Shown here piece by piece: positions 1 to 6,814 of a stretch of DNA of 10,939 nucleotides. This DNA comes from an uncultured Aliarcobacter sp. (GTDB lineage: Bacteria > Campylobacterota > Campylobacteria > Campylobacterales > Arcobacteraceae), in contig CANRCH010000048.1 in the NCBI GenBank assembly GCA_947629065.1, forward strand, positions 1-10,939, written 5' to 3'. The first letter of the stretch is position 1, and each line of letters starts with the position of its first letter. The position numbers were made by a program, and so were the translations under genes. The notes beneath the pieces were generated by a model that was given only the letters and a program-made list of their open reading frames with translations, ran no database searches and was not told where the DNA came from.

Positions 1-1164
1 TTCAATACTTATATCGCCTTTTGTATCTTTTACAAGTGTTAAGGCATCAAGTCTTGTATTTATAGCACTTGAATCATATCCAGCAAGTTCTGAATAAGTT
101 AAAATATTTGTAATTTCCAAAAATTTAGCATCAGCATTTTCCAAAGCCTTTTTTAGTGCATCTCTTGAAGACTCAAGCATAGCCATTCCACTTCCACTTT
201 GTGCAAGTTGTAGGTTTGTTGTATCTACTTCACTTTTTGTTCTTGCATCATTTACAATAGCATCATAAACTTTAAACTCTTTTCCATTAACTATTCTTTC
301 AATAGTAAAAATTCCCGTATTTGTATCTACACTAGAAGAAAAACCTTGTAGATTTGATATTTTATCTGATAGTTTTTTTAAAGTTGTTTCTATATCTGTA
401 TCAAACTGCTGTCTTAGCACATGGTTATCTATACTAATACTTATAAAGTTGTTCTCATTTTGAAGTTCATTTAGTACTTTTGAATAATTAACCTGTGTTA
501 TTTGACTGCTTGAAGGAACAGAATTTGCTTCAGGATTGCTTTTTAATAGTTGAAGTTTTTCATTATAATCATATAAAGCTGTTTCAACATCATTTATTTT
601 TGAACCTGATGTTTTATAATTACTTCCACTTAAACTTATATCATCACTTTTTGCACTTTTATAATAGTCACTTGACTTTGCATTTATATTATATGCAACA
701 CTATCAAAAGAGATAGTACTTGAATTTAAATTTCTTATAAACTCATCTGTAAAGATTGTATCACTTGCATCTGTAGATACAATCTTTTTTTGTTGTGGGA
801 TTATTCCCATTACATTTAAGTTATTTTGCGTTTTTAAAAAACCATCTTCAGCTTGAATAAAATTTCCAGCTCTTGTATAAAAAGTTTTTCCACCATCATC
901 TTTTACTATAAAAAAACCTTTTCCATCTATTGCCACATCAATATTTGATTGAGTTGGTCTTATATTCCCTTGCTCAAATGTTTTTGAAATACCTTGTGTA
1001 TTTACACCTTTTCCAAATCTATGTGAATATAGTGTATCTGCAAATGAAATAGTGTCTTTTTTATGTCCAACAGTGCTTATATTTGCAGCATTATTTGCTT
1101 CAACATTAAGACCTTTTTCATAAGAAATAATTCCACTCATTCCATTCCACAAAGCACCTATCAT
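1..1164 (-). CDS. flgE: Flagellar hook protein FlgE, C-terminus cut by window edge
   Basis: This gene encodes the subunit of the flagellar hook, the universal joint assembled outside the cell on the distal rod. The visible 388 codons are open to the left edge, so the C-terminal part is missing. Seen in the sequence: an N-terminal rod/hook signature (N25-A26-A27-N28 then T31-V32-G33-H34-K35-K36), and the GKGFF...YTRAGNF...DGFL block at about residues 81-110 that is typical of FlgE/F/G proteins. The middle is long and Ser/Asn/Asp-rich, as expected for the variable outer hook domains. The ATG at 1164 has AAGGA seven bases upstream. It lies 32 bp downstream of flgD, the cap on which hook subunits polymerise, and is the last visible gene of the leftward operon. 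Length and order favour FlgE over FlgG or FlgF. A second hook-like paralogue cannot be excluded without the C-terminus. Confidence 0.87.
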   Translation of the reverse strand, partial: MIGALWNGMSGIISYEKGLNVEANNAANISTVGHKKDTISFADTLYSHRFGKGVNTQGISKTFEQGNIRPTQSNIDVAIDGKGFFIVKDDGGKTFYTRAGNFIQAEDGFLKTQNNLNVMGIIPQQKKIVSTDASDTIFTDEFIRNLNSSTISFDSVAYNINAKSSDYYKSAKSDDISLSGSNYKTSGSKINDVETALYDYNEKLQLLKSNPEANSVPSSSQITQVNYSKVLNELQNENNFISISIDNHVLRQQFDTDIETTLKKLSDKISNLQGFSSSVDTNTGIFTIERIVNGKEFKVYDAIVNDARTKSEVDTTNLQLAQSGSGMAMLESSRDALKKALENADAKFLEITNILTYSELAGYDSSAINTRLDALTLVKDTKGDISIE

Positions 1165-1196
1165 TTTATTTTCCTTAATAATTCACTTAAAAAGAT

Positions 1197-1886
1197 TTAC
1201 ATTGTAAATATTTTTGTAATTGAAGTAAAAGCTATCTTTTCAAACTCATCTGAATAAACAGGAATTGAACTTGCAGTTGCTGTATAGTTATGATCACTTA
1301 CTTCTTGTCCTTCTTCATCTAAAACTACAGGTTTTCCATCCCTTAAAAGTGGCTCACCTGGATTTGAAAGAGCTATTGTTTGACCTGTTTTCTTTCCAGT
1401 ATCATCATAAATATATCCTGCTGCATCATAGTTTATCATCTTTACTTTACTTGAATCTTCTGGATCTGGCATTGTTACAACTTGCTCTAAATATAACATT
1501 CTTTGAACTGTTGCTAAAATCTCTCCATTTTCATTTTCAATAGATTTTACAACAAAAGCTTTATTTACTCCATTTTCTCCAACATCACCATTTTCAACAT
1601 GTTTTCCAATAATTCCTGTTGCTGTTGAAAGTGAAGATTGTGTAAATGCTTTTTGAATACTCTCCAAAGTTTTAACCATAGAAAGGTTTGAGTTTAAAGT
1701 ACTCATTTTCATTTGTGTATCAAGCATTCTTGCTGAATCCATTGGTTTTGTAGGATCTTGTAGCTTTAGCTCTTCAATCATCAATTTTAAAAAGTCATTT
1801 GTTGTTAATGTATCATTACTAACAGCTGATGTATATAAACTCCCATCAATCCCTGTACCTGTATTTACTCCATCTATTGTTGCCAT
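1197..1886 (-). CDS. flgD: Hook-cap (rod modification) protein FlgD, atypical C-terminus
   Basis: FlgD caps the growing hook and is needed for FlgE to polymerise. The 229-residue product carries the conserved FlgD N-terminal block: TNDFLKLMIEELKLQDPTKP at about residues 29-48, a region where partners normally show xDFLKLLxxQLxxQDPxxPM. This is followed by a helical stretch and the GIIGKHVENGD motif at about 90-100. The usual FlgD C-terminal tail (a Trp-Asp-Gly motif in an Ig/Fn3-like domain) is not visible. Instead residues about 125-229 are acidic and Gly/Pro/Asp-rich, with no match I recognise. The start at 1886 has a strong TAGGAGA ribosome site whose TAG is the stop codon of fliN, so translation of the two is probably coupled. 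flgE follows directly. The identity rests on the N-terminus and the position. Confidence 0.9.
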   Translation of the reverse strand: MATIDGVNTGTGIDGSLYTSAVSNDTLTTNDFLKLMIEELKLQDPTKPMDSARMLDTQMKMSTLNSNLSMVKTLESIQKAFTQSSLSTATGIIGKHVENGDVGENGVNKAFVVKSIENENGEILATVQRMLYLEQVVTMPDPEDSSKVKMINYDAAGYIYDDTGKKTGQTIALSNPGEPLLRDGKPVVLDEEGQEVSDHNYTATASSIPVYSDEFEKIAFTSITKIFTM

Positions 1887-1895
1887 AATATTCTC

Positions 1896-2183
1896 CTATA
1901 AAATATGCTCTTCAAAAAAGTATTGAACAACATTATCAGAATCCATAGAGTCCTGAACTCTAACTGCAAGCTTATCATCCATTACAATAATATCGCCAGT
2001 TCCTATGATTCTTGAATTTACATAAATATCTCCACCAGCACCAGCTGTTTTATTTAAAGATATTACATCGCCTTCGGTTAATTTAAGAAATTCTGAAAGA
2101 CTAATATTTGCACTTCCTAGCATTACATCAACAACAATTTCAGTATCTACTAATAAATCATAAGATCTTTCATTAACTTCCAT
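1896..2183 (-). CDS. fliN: Flagellar motor switch protein FliN
   Basis: FliN forms the lower part of the cytoplasmic C-ring with FliM and FliG, and helps dock the export ATPase complex through FliH. The 95-residue protein is essentially one SpoA (surface presentation of antigens) domain. Typical features are visible: a VEVxVxLG-like strand pair (EIVVDVMLGSANISLSEFLKL), EGDVISLNKTAG, DIYVNSRIIGTGDIIVMDDKLAVRV read over about residues 15-76. It is shorter than the E. coli protein (137 residues) because it lacks an N-terminal extension. It has no FliY-type CheC phosphatase domain. It sits 57 bp after fliH, behind a predicted internal promoter, and runs into flgD. The ATG at 2183 has only a weak purine-rich ribosome site (AAAAAAGAG). 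A short FliN beside a separate FliY elsewhere would fit Campylobacterota, but FliY is not in this window. Confidence 0.93.
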   Translation of the reverse strand: MEVNERSYDLLVDTEIVVDVMLGSANISLSEFLKLTEGDVISLNKTAGAGGDIYVNSRIIGTGDIIVMDDKLAVRVQDSMDSDNVVQYFFEEHIL

Positions 2184-2203
2184 AACAACTCTTTTTTAAA
2201 TAG

Positions 2204-2238
2204 TTTTTCTATTATATCATAAATTTTATTAGTAGCAA
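2204..2238 (-). promoter_or_regulatory. Predicted internal sigma-70 promoter for fliN-flgD-flgE
   Basis: On the minus strand the only sizeable gap inside the operon contains TTGCTA (plus positions 2233-2238), a 16-bp spacer ending in TGA, and a perfect TATAAT (2211-2216). TG one base upstream of TATAAT makes it an extended -10 box. The -35 begins three bases after the fliH stop codon. Transcription would start near 2204, leaving a leader of about 20 bases before fliN. This is a consensus match read by eye, and A/T-rich DNA gives false -10 boxes. Here, however, three elements (-35, extended TG, -10) coincide with correct spacing in the one place with a gap. Confidence 0.55.
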
Positions 2239-2240
2239 TT

Positions 2241-2900
2241 TTAAATTACTAAATCAAGAGTTTCAAGCATAGATGCAACTTTTGATTCTACACTTCCATC
2301 AAAGTTTCCTAAATCACTTGAAATTACAACTCCACCTGCAATTACATTTGGGTCTTTTTGTAGCTCTATAAATGGTTCTAAATTAAGTTCAGATTTTAAG
2401 ATTTCATAATCTTTTGGGTTTAGATGAATTTGAACTCTTGAAGCTGTTTTTATCTTTTCTAAAAGATATTTAATTGTCTCTTTTGCAATTTTTGCTGAAT
2501 TTTCTCCAACTTCAATTGCAATTATTTTTTGTGCAAGGGCTATTGAAGTTTTAAATATTTTACTCTCCATTTGGAAAGTTGCTTGTTCAAAAAAAGCAGC
2601 ATACTGCTTTAAATCTTTTATAGCTTGAACAACTTGTGCATCAATATCTCTTCCCTTTACTCCATCATTTTCAATATTTATTACTCTTTTAGAAATTTCA
2701 GCTATTTGATTTTGAAGATTTCTTACTTCAATTAAAACAGGATCTACTCTTCCGTTTATCTCTCTATCATCTAAAACAGTATTTGAGTTTGGAACTAAGT
2801 TTGTTTCTGAGTTATTGTTTATAAAATTTCCTAACTCATATTTTTGTACACTATCATCACTATTTAATACTTTTGCACTCGAATAAACATTATTTGCCAT
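2241..2900 (-). CDS. fliH: Flagellar export ATPase regulator FliH
   Basis: FliH is the cytoplasmic peripheral stalk of the flagellar type III export apparatus; it binds the ATPase FliI and ties it to FliN in the C-ring. The 219-residue product has a polar, Asn/Asp-rich N-terminus (about 1-55). A predicted helical or coiled-coil stretch follows at about 56-145, including residues resembling the AxxFEQA-type stalk helix. The C-terminal region (about 145-219) resembles FliH / V-ATPase E-subunit domains, with VQIHLNPKDYEIL and a DPNVIAGGVVISSDLGNFDGSVESK-type ending (GG followed by a D-S/T region). Its ATG overlaps the fliG TAA by one base (TAATG), so the two are probably translated in series. 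fliI is not in the window. Identity is supported by the C-terminal motif and by the fliF-fliG-fliH order common in bacteria. Confidence 0.88.
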   Translation of the reverse strand: MANNVYSSAKVLNSDDSVQKYELGNFINNNSETNLVPNSNTVLDDREINGRVDPVLIEVRNLQNQIAEISKRVINIENDGVKGRDIDAQVVQAIKDLKQYAAFFEQATFQMESKIFKTSIALAQKIIAIEVGENSAKIAKETIKYLLEKIKTASRVQIHLNPKDYEILKSELNLEPFIELQKDPNVIAGGVVISSDLGNFDGSVESKVASMLETLDLVI

Positions 2901-3904
2901 TAATTACTCTCTCTTTCAATTACACCCTCTTCTATTAATTTTTGTGCAACATCAAGCATTTTTCTTTGAGCAGCTTCAATATCTTTAATCTTAACTTTTG
3001 TAAGCATTTCGCTCTCTTCCATGAATCTCTCTTTTACCCTTTGACTCATAGCACTTGTAACTTTTTCTATTTGTTCAGCTGTTGTATTTTTCATGGCAAT
3101 TGCAACTTCAGTTGATTCAACACCTTGTAAAATCTTCATAATATACTCTGCATCTAAAGCAAGTAAATCTTCAAATACAAACATATTATCTTTTATTTTA
3201 CTAGCTAATACTGTATCAATACCATTTATATTTTTAAGTATATCTTGAGCTTTTGGTCCCATTTTATTTAACATATCAGCAACAACTCTAACTCCTCCAA
3301 CATCAACAATTGAAGATAGAAGAGATTCTAGTTTTTTCTCTAAAACTGTAGATATAGTTCTTACAACATCAGGTGAAACATCTTTTATTGTAGCTATTTG
3401 AATAGTTACTTTTACTCTTACTTCTTCATCAAGTTGCATTAAAACATCTGAAGCTTTACTTGGATCCATGTGTGCTAAGATTACAGCAATTGTGTGTGGA
3501 GATTCATCTTTTATAAAGTCGCTTAACTGTTTTGGATTTATTCCATCAAGATATGCAAAAGCTTGACTTGCTAGTTTCATACGAGATAGTTTTGCTAAAA
3601 CCTCATCAGCTTCTTCTTGCCCTAAAGATTTATATAAAATATCTTTTGCGAAATCATATCCACCTGAACTAATAAAACTTTTACTTCTAGTGTATAAGTG
3701 AAACTCTTCTAAAACAGCTAAAGATACATCTTTATTTATTGAAGTTATTTGTGTAATTGCTGTTGAAATATTCTCAACAATATCTTTTGGTAGATGTTGA
3801 AATATTTTTACTGTTGAATCTTCACCAATAAGTACAAAAAACCTAGCTACTTTTTCAAGCATAGACATACCTTTTAATATATCATCTTCAAGCATTCTTG
3901 CCAC
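2900..3904 (-). CDS. fliG: Flagellar motor switch protein FliG (GTG start)
   Basis: FliG is the rotor protein that contacts the stator and, with FliM/FliN, sets rotation direction. The 334-residue length matches the family. Seen in order: an N-terminal FliF-binding domain (about 1-105), the middle domain, a GGVRVVA segment (203-209), the hinge motif MFVF (241-244), and the torque helix. The charged torque residues align with a constant +8 offset to E. coli: K272 (K264), R289 (R281), E296 and E297 (D288, D289), K305 (R297). All keep their charge. The usual EHPQ motif of the middle domain reads ESPH at 134-137. The start is taken as GTG at 3904 because AAGGTAGG lies at good spacing before it; an ATG three codons downstream (3895) is the alternative. 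The gene follows fliF by 5 bp and overlaps fliH by 1 bp. Confidence 0.96.
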   Translation of the reverse strand: MARMLEDDILKGMSMLEKVARFFVLIGEDSTVKIFQHLPKDIVENISTAITQITSINKDVSLAVLEEFHLYTRSKSFISSGGYDFAKDILYKSLGQEEADEVLAKLSRMKLASQAFAYLDGINPKQLSDFIKDESPHTIAVILAHMDPSKASDVLMQLDEEVRVKVTIQIATIKDVSPDVVRTISTVLEKKLESLLSSIVDVGGVRVVADMLNKMGPKAQDILKNINGIDTVLASKIKDNMFVFEDLLALDAEYIMKILQGVESTEVAIAMKNTTAEQIEKVTSAMSQRVKERFMEESEMLTKVKIKDIEAAQRKMLDVAQKLIEEGVIERESN

Positions 3905-3918
3905 TTAGCCTACCTTTT
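3902..3918 (-). promoter_or_regulatory. Ribosome site deciding a GTG start for fliG
   Basis: On the minus strand AAGGTAGG, then CTAA, precedes GTG (3902-3904). The AAGG core is eight bases from GTG but about 17 from the next in-frame ATG at 3895. The TAG inside the ribosome site is the fliF stop codon, so the fliF and fliG signals are interleaved. The GTG start is therefore preferred; the ATG start would remove only three residues. Confidence 0.6.
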
Positions 3919-5661
3919 TTTGAAATTACTATTACCTTCTGTTAATAGTAGCTCTATCATTCTTGCTATTTCTGTTGGGTTATTATTTATCTCTTTATCA
4001 AGCTCTTCTATAAACACTTCATATTTAGCAGCCGACTCTTCATCAAGTCCATCAATATTATTTAATATTTGACTTTTTACTTTTGATTTCAGTCTTCCTT
4101 GAGCTGAATTTATCTCAAATTCTTGTTCATAATTAGAAAGCATATCATCAACTAAACCATCATCATTTGCTTGTGTTCTAGATTTTGAAGTAGATTTTTT
4201 GCTATCAGTTCCAACTGCATCACCTAAAATTGTAATCTCATTTGAAGCAATAAATTTCTTATAAAATACAAATAATAGTATTGCAGCTATTAAATATTGG
4301 ATATATTCCCCAAACTCTTTAAAAATAGACTTAATCATAGAAATAATATCACTATCTTGATCAGCTTTTATAATAACATTTCCATCTTCATCTATTGTTT
4401 GTCCAACCTCTTCTAAAGGCTTAACTCCTAAGAATTTAAAATCTCTTACAGTTACTTTATCACCTCTTGATTCGTCATACCCAATTGTATTTTGAACAAT
4501 AGATTCTAAAGATGAAATAAACTCATCTTTGTTATCAACATCTTTTAAAATACTTGAATCAAATGTAACAGCTGCTGTTATTCTTTTGATATTTGTGTAG
4601 TTATTGTCTTTTTGAGAGATTAATTTTCTTGAAATTTCATAGTTTGTAACTGTATTTGTTCCTTCACTATTTGAAGATACATTTGCTCCCCCTGCACCAG
4701 CTTCTGGCTCTTGAATATTACTATCAACTCCAGCAACTCCACCTGTGTTTGGTGCCATTCCTTGAGATTGATTTGTATTTTCTATTATTTGTTGAGATCT
4801 TATTGTTCCTTCTGGATTATAAATCTCTTCTTCAATATCTTTTTTTACAAAATCTAAATTTAGTGTAACTTTTGCAATAACTCTTCCCACACCAACAAAT
4901 GGCTCAAGAAGTGCAACTATTTTTTTAGAATAGTCCTCTTCAAGATTATCTTTATATTTTGATTGTGCTACAGATTTTTGATTATTTGTATCTTCTGCAT
5001 TTAATTCTAACAGACTTCCATCTTGATCAATTAATTGAATATTTTCACTTTTTAAATCTGGAACTGCCGAACCAATAAAGTTTTTAATACCATCTATTTG
5101 TTTTTGAGTTAAAAAAACACCTGGTTTAATTGAAAGAATTGCTGAAGCAGTTGTATCGCTTTTTCTTTCAGTAAATATTGTATCTTTTGGAATTGCAATT
5201 TTTACACTTGCTTTTAAAACCCCATTTAAAGCTTCTAAAGACCTACTAAGTTCTCCCTCTAATGCTCTTAAATATTTTACTTTATTCTCAAAATTTGTAG
5301 TTCCTAAAGATGATTTCTCAAATATTTCCCAACCAACATGCTTACTTGTAGCTGCTTCACTAGTAACTAGTTTTATTTTTGCAATATTTACAAAATCTTT
5401 CGATGTTTTTAGTGTTAAATTATTTCCACTTCCAATAACTGAAAAAGGAACTCCTGCACTTTCAAGCTCTTCACTTGCAAGCATAATTTGAGATTTTGTA
5501 AGATTTGATGCTATTGTAAAGTTTAATTTTTTATCTTCAGCTTTAATATTTGAGTAAATTAAAAATCCAACAATTACTAAAAAAAGAATGGAAAAACCTC
5601 CAACTATTACAGCTCTTTGTGCGGCATTGAGGTTGTTTATAAATTTTAAAAGTTGATCCAT
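3910..5661 (-). CDS. fliF: Flagellar MS-ring protein FliF
   Basis: FliF builds the MS ring in the inner membrane, the base on which rod, switch and export gate assemble. The 583-residue product has the family layout. A first membrane helix lies at about residues 17-37. A periplasmic ring-forming YscJ/FliF region follows, with an ELxRSLEALxGVxxASVxIAxPK-like stretch near 135-160, and then a long FliF_C region with a Gly/Asn/Ser-rich disordered insert around 295-335. A second membrane helix lies at about 453-472. The cytoplasmic tail ends with NNNPTEIARMIELLLTEG, matching the FliG-binding tail that typically reads NPExxAxxIRxWL. It sits 16 bp after flgB and 5 bp before fliG. The ribosome site is weak (TAGG about 11 bases upstream), so reinitiation from flgB may contribute. 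Confidence 0.96.
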   Translation of the reverse strand: MDQLLKFINNLNAAQRAVIVGGFSILFLVIVGFLIYSNIKAEDKKLNFTIASNLTKSQIMLASEELESAGVPFSVIGSGNNLTLKTSKDFVNIAKIKLVTSEAATSKHVGWEIFEKSSLGTTNFENKVKYLRALEGELSRSLEALNGVLKASVKIAIPKDTIFTERKSDTTASAILSIKPGVFLTQKQIDGIKNFIGSAVPDLKSENIQLIDQDGSLLELNAEDTNNQKSVAQSKYKDNLEEDYSKKIVALLEPFVGVGRVIAKVTLNLDFVKKDIEEEIYNPEGTIRSQQIIENTNQSQGMAPNTGGVAGVDSNIQEPEAGAGGANVSSNSEGTNTVTNYEISRKLISQKDNNYTNIKRITAAVTFDSSILKDVDNKDEFISSLESIVQNTIGYDESRGDKVTVRDFKFLGVKPLEEVGQTIDEDGNVIIKADQDSDIISMIKSIFKEFGEYIQYLIAAILLFVFYKKFIASNEITILGDAVGTDSKKSTSKSRTQANDDGLVDDMLSNYEQEFEINSAQGRLKSKVKSQILNNIDGLDEESAAKYEVFIEELDKEINNNPTEIARMIELLLTEGNSNFKKR

Positions 5662-5677
5662 ATTTTTTTAAGCCTAA

Positions 5678-6082
5678 TTATAGTTTTGAGTAAGAGTCTA
5701 TCATGTTTCTAAAAAGTCTAGAGTCTTTTTTTATTGCTGATTGAATTGCATCAATTATTACTTTATTTTTTGATTGTTCACTCATTTGTGCATCTAAATT
5801 TACATTATTTCCATCATTTTGCTCTTGTAAACCTTGTACATTTATAACTCTTGGATTTGATAAATTAGAAGCCAAATCAATATTATGCATATGATTTCCT
5901 TTTGTTCTACTCATTTGTAAAGAGTTCTTCATAGCTGAATTTAACTCATCTTCAAATACAAGATCTTTTGTTTTATAGTTTGGAGTATTTATATTTGCAA
6001 TATTACTTGAAATTACTTTTTGTCTTTCAGCTCTAAAATTTAACTGGTCAAAAAGTTTACTTGATATGCTACTTGCTTCCAT
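5678..6082 (-). CDS. flgB: Flagellar proximal rod protein FlgB
   Basis: FlgB is one of the proximal rod subunits, exported by the flagellar system and placed just above the MS ring. The 134-residue length is normal for FlgB. The N-terminal signature FRAERQKVISSNIANINTPN (16-35), followed by YKTKDLVFEDEL, matches the FlgB form of the rod motif (R-x-x-V-x-S-N-I-A-N-x-D/N-T-P-x-Y-K). It lacks the SASG start expected for FlgC. The C-terminal helix (about 108-134) has an IQSAIKKDSRLFRNMI stretch like other FlgB tails. Its ATG overlaps the stop of the FlgF-like gene by one base (TAATG). Unusually, flgC and fliE, the customary partners, do not follow it; fliF comes next. Confidence 0.93.
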   Translation of the reverse strand: MEASSISSKLFDQLNFRAERQKVISSNIANINTPNYKTKDLVFEDELNSAMKNSLQMSRTKGNHMHNIDLASNLSNPRVINVQGLQEQNDGNNVNLDAQMSEQSKNKVIIDAIQSAIKKDSRLFRNMIDSYSKL

Positions 6083-6801
6083 TATCTAGTATTTCCTCCA
6101 ATTTTATCAATTAATCCTGCATTTAATTCATCAATTGTTTTTATAGCTTTTTGAGATTGGTCAAATCTTCTATGTGCATCTATTAACTCAACCATTGTTG
6201 AAACTCTATTTACATTTGAAGCCTCAACTGCACCTTGAACTATTTTAAAATCATTATTTTCAAAAACTTCAATATCCTCAATATTTTTTGCCAAATATGT
6301 GTTATTTCCAACTTTTTCTAAGTTTTTATAATCTATTTTTGAAACTCCAATTTGTCCAATAAATCCATCTTCAATCTCTATTGCTTCATTATCTGCATTT
6401 AATACATTATTTCCATTTGAATCTACTAAAAAACCATCTAAGTTTTTAAATGCACCATCTCTTGTATATGCAATATCACCATTTTCATTTTGTATCTTAA
6501 AAAAAGTATCTGGTTCATTTAAAGCAAAATCAAGTGGGTTTCCTGTTGTAACTATTGCACCCATTAAAGTATCAATATATTTTGAATCAATTTTTGGTAT
6601 ATTATTTGTAACTGTATTCAGTTTTGTTGGCTCTTTATTTTCATTCATAGCTCTTTGCAAATAGTAGTTAAAAGTTGTTTCAGTAGTACCCTCTTGTTTA
6701 AACCCATAAGTATTTGCATTTGCTAAATTATTACTTATTTGATCTAATCTATTTATTTGATTAATCATTGAAGCTGCTAATGGATATACACCTTGATTCA
6801 T
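6082..6801 (-). CDS. flgF: FlgF-like flagellar rod protein
   Basis: This is a rod/hook-family protein of the FlgF/FlgG type, a component of the periplasmic rod. The 239-residue product begins with an amphipathic region and the motif SNNLANANTYGFKQ (23-36), the SxNxANxxTxGFK rod signature. The central block NPLDFALNEPDTFFKIQ... then AYTRDGAFKNLDGFLV (about 88-132) corresponds to the NPLDVAIxGxGFFxVxxxxGxxxYTRxGxFxxxxxGxLV region. The C-terminus (about 192-228) has VEASNVNRVSTMVELIDAHR, the EMVxxIxxxRxFExxxKxIxxxDE pattern. It differs from the FlgG in this window, which keeps the canonical form, so FlgF is the better name. In Campylobacter a similar protein is called FlgG2. A TAGGAGA ribosome site lies before ATG 6801, in the 13 bp after the CheZ-like gene. 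Confidence 0.85.
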   Translation of the reverse strand: MNQGVYPLAASMINQINRLDQISNNLANANTYGFKQEGTTETTFNYYLQRAMNENKEPTKLNTVTNNIPKIDSKYIDTLMGAIVTTGNPLDFALNEPDTFFKIQNENGDIAYTRDGAFKNLDGFLVDSNGNNVLNADNEAIEIEDGFIGQIGVSKIDYKNLEKVGNNTYLAKNIEDIEVFENNDFKIVQGAVEASNVNRVSTMVELIDAHRRFDQSQKAIKTIDELNAGLIDKIGGNTR

Positions 6802-6814
6802 AATTTTCTCCTAA

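Noticed and set aside
495..716. Plus-strand open frame inside flgE
   Set aside because: Antisense to a clear flgE frame, with Leu/His/Tyr-rich composition typical of the reverse reading of A/T-rich genes; no ribosome site.
1063..1543. Two plus-strand open frames over flgE/flgD
   Set aside because: Lie antisense to well supported genes, low-complexity translation, no recognisable motif.
4656..4868. Plus-strand open frame inside fliF
   Set aside because: Antisense to the Gly/Ser/Asn-rich linker of FliF; Leu/Tyr-rich artefact.
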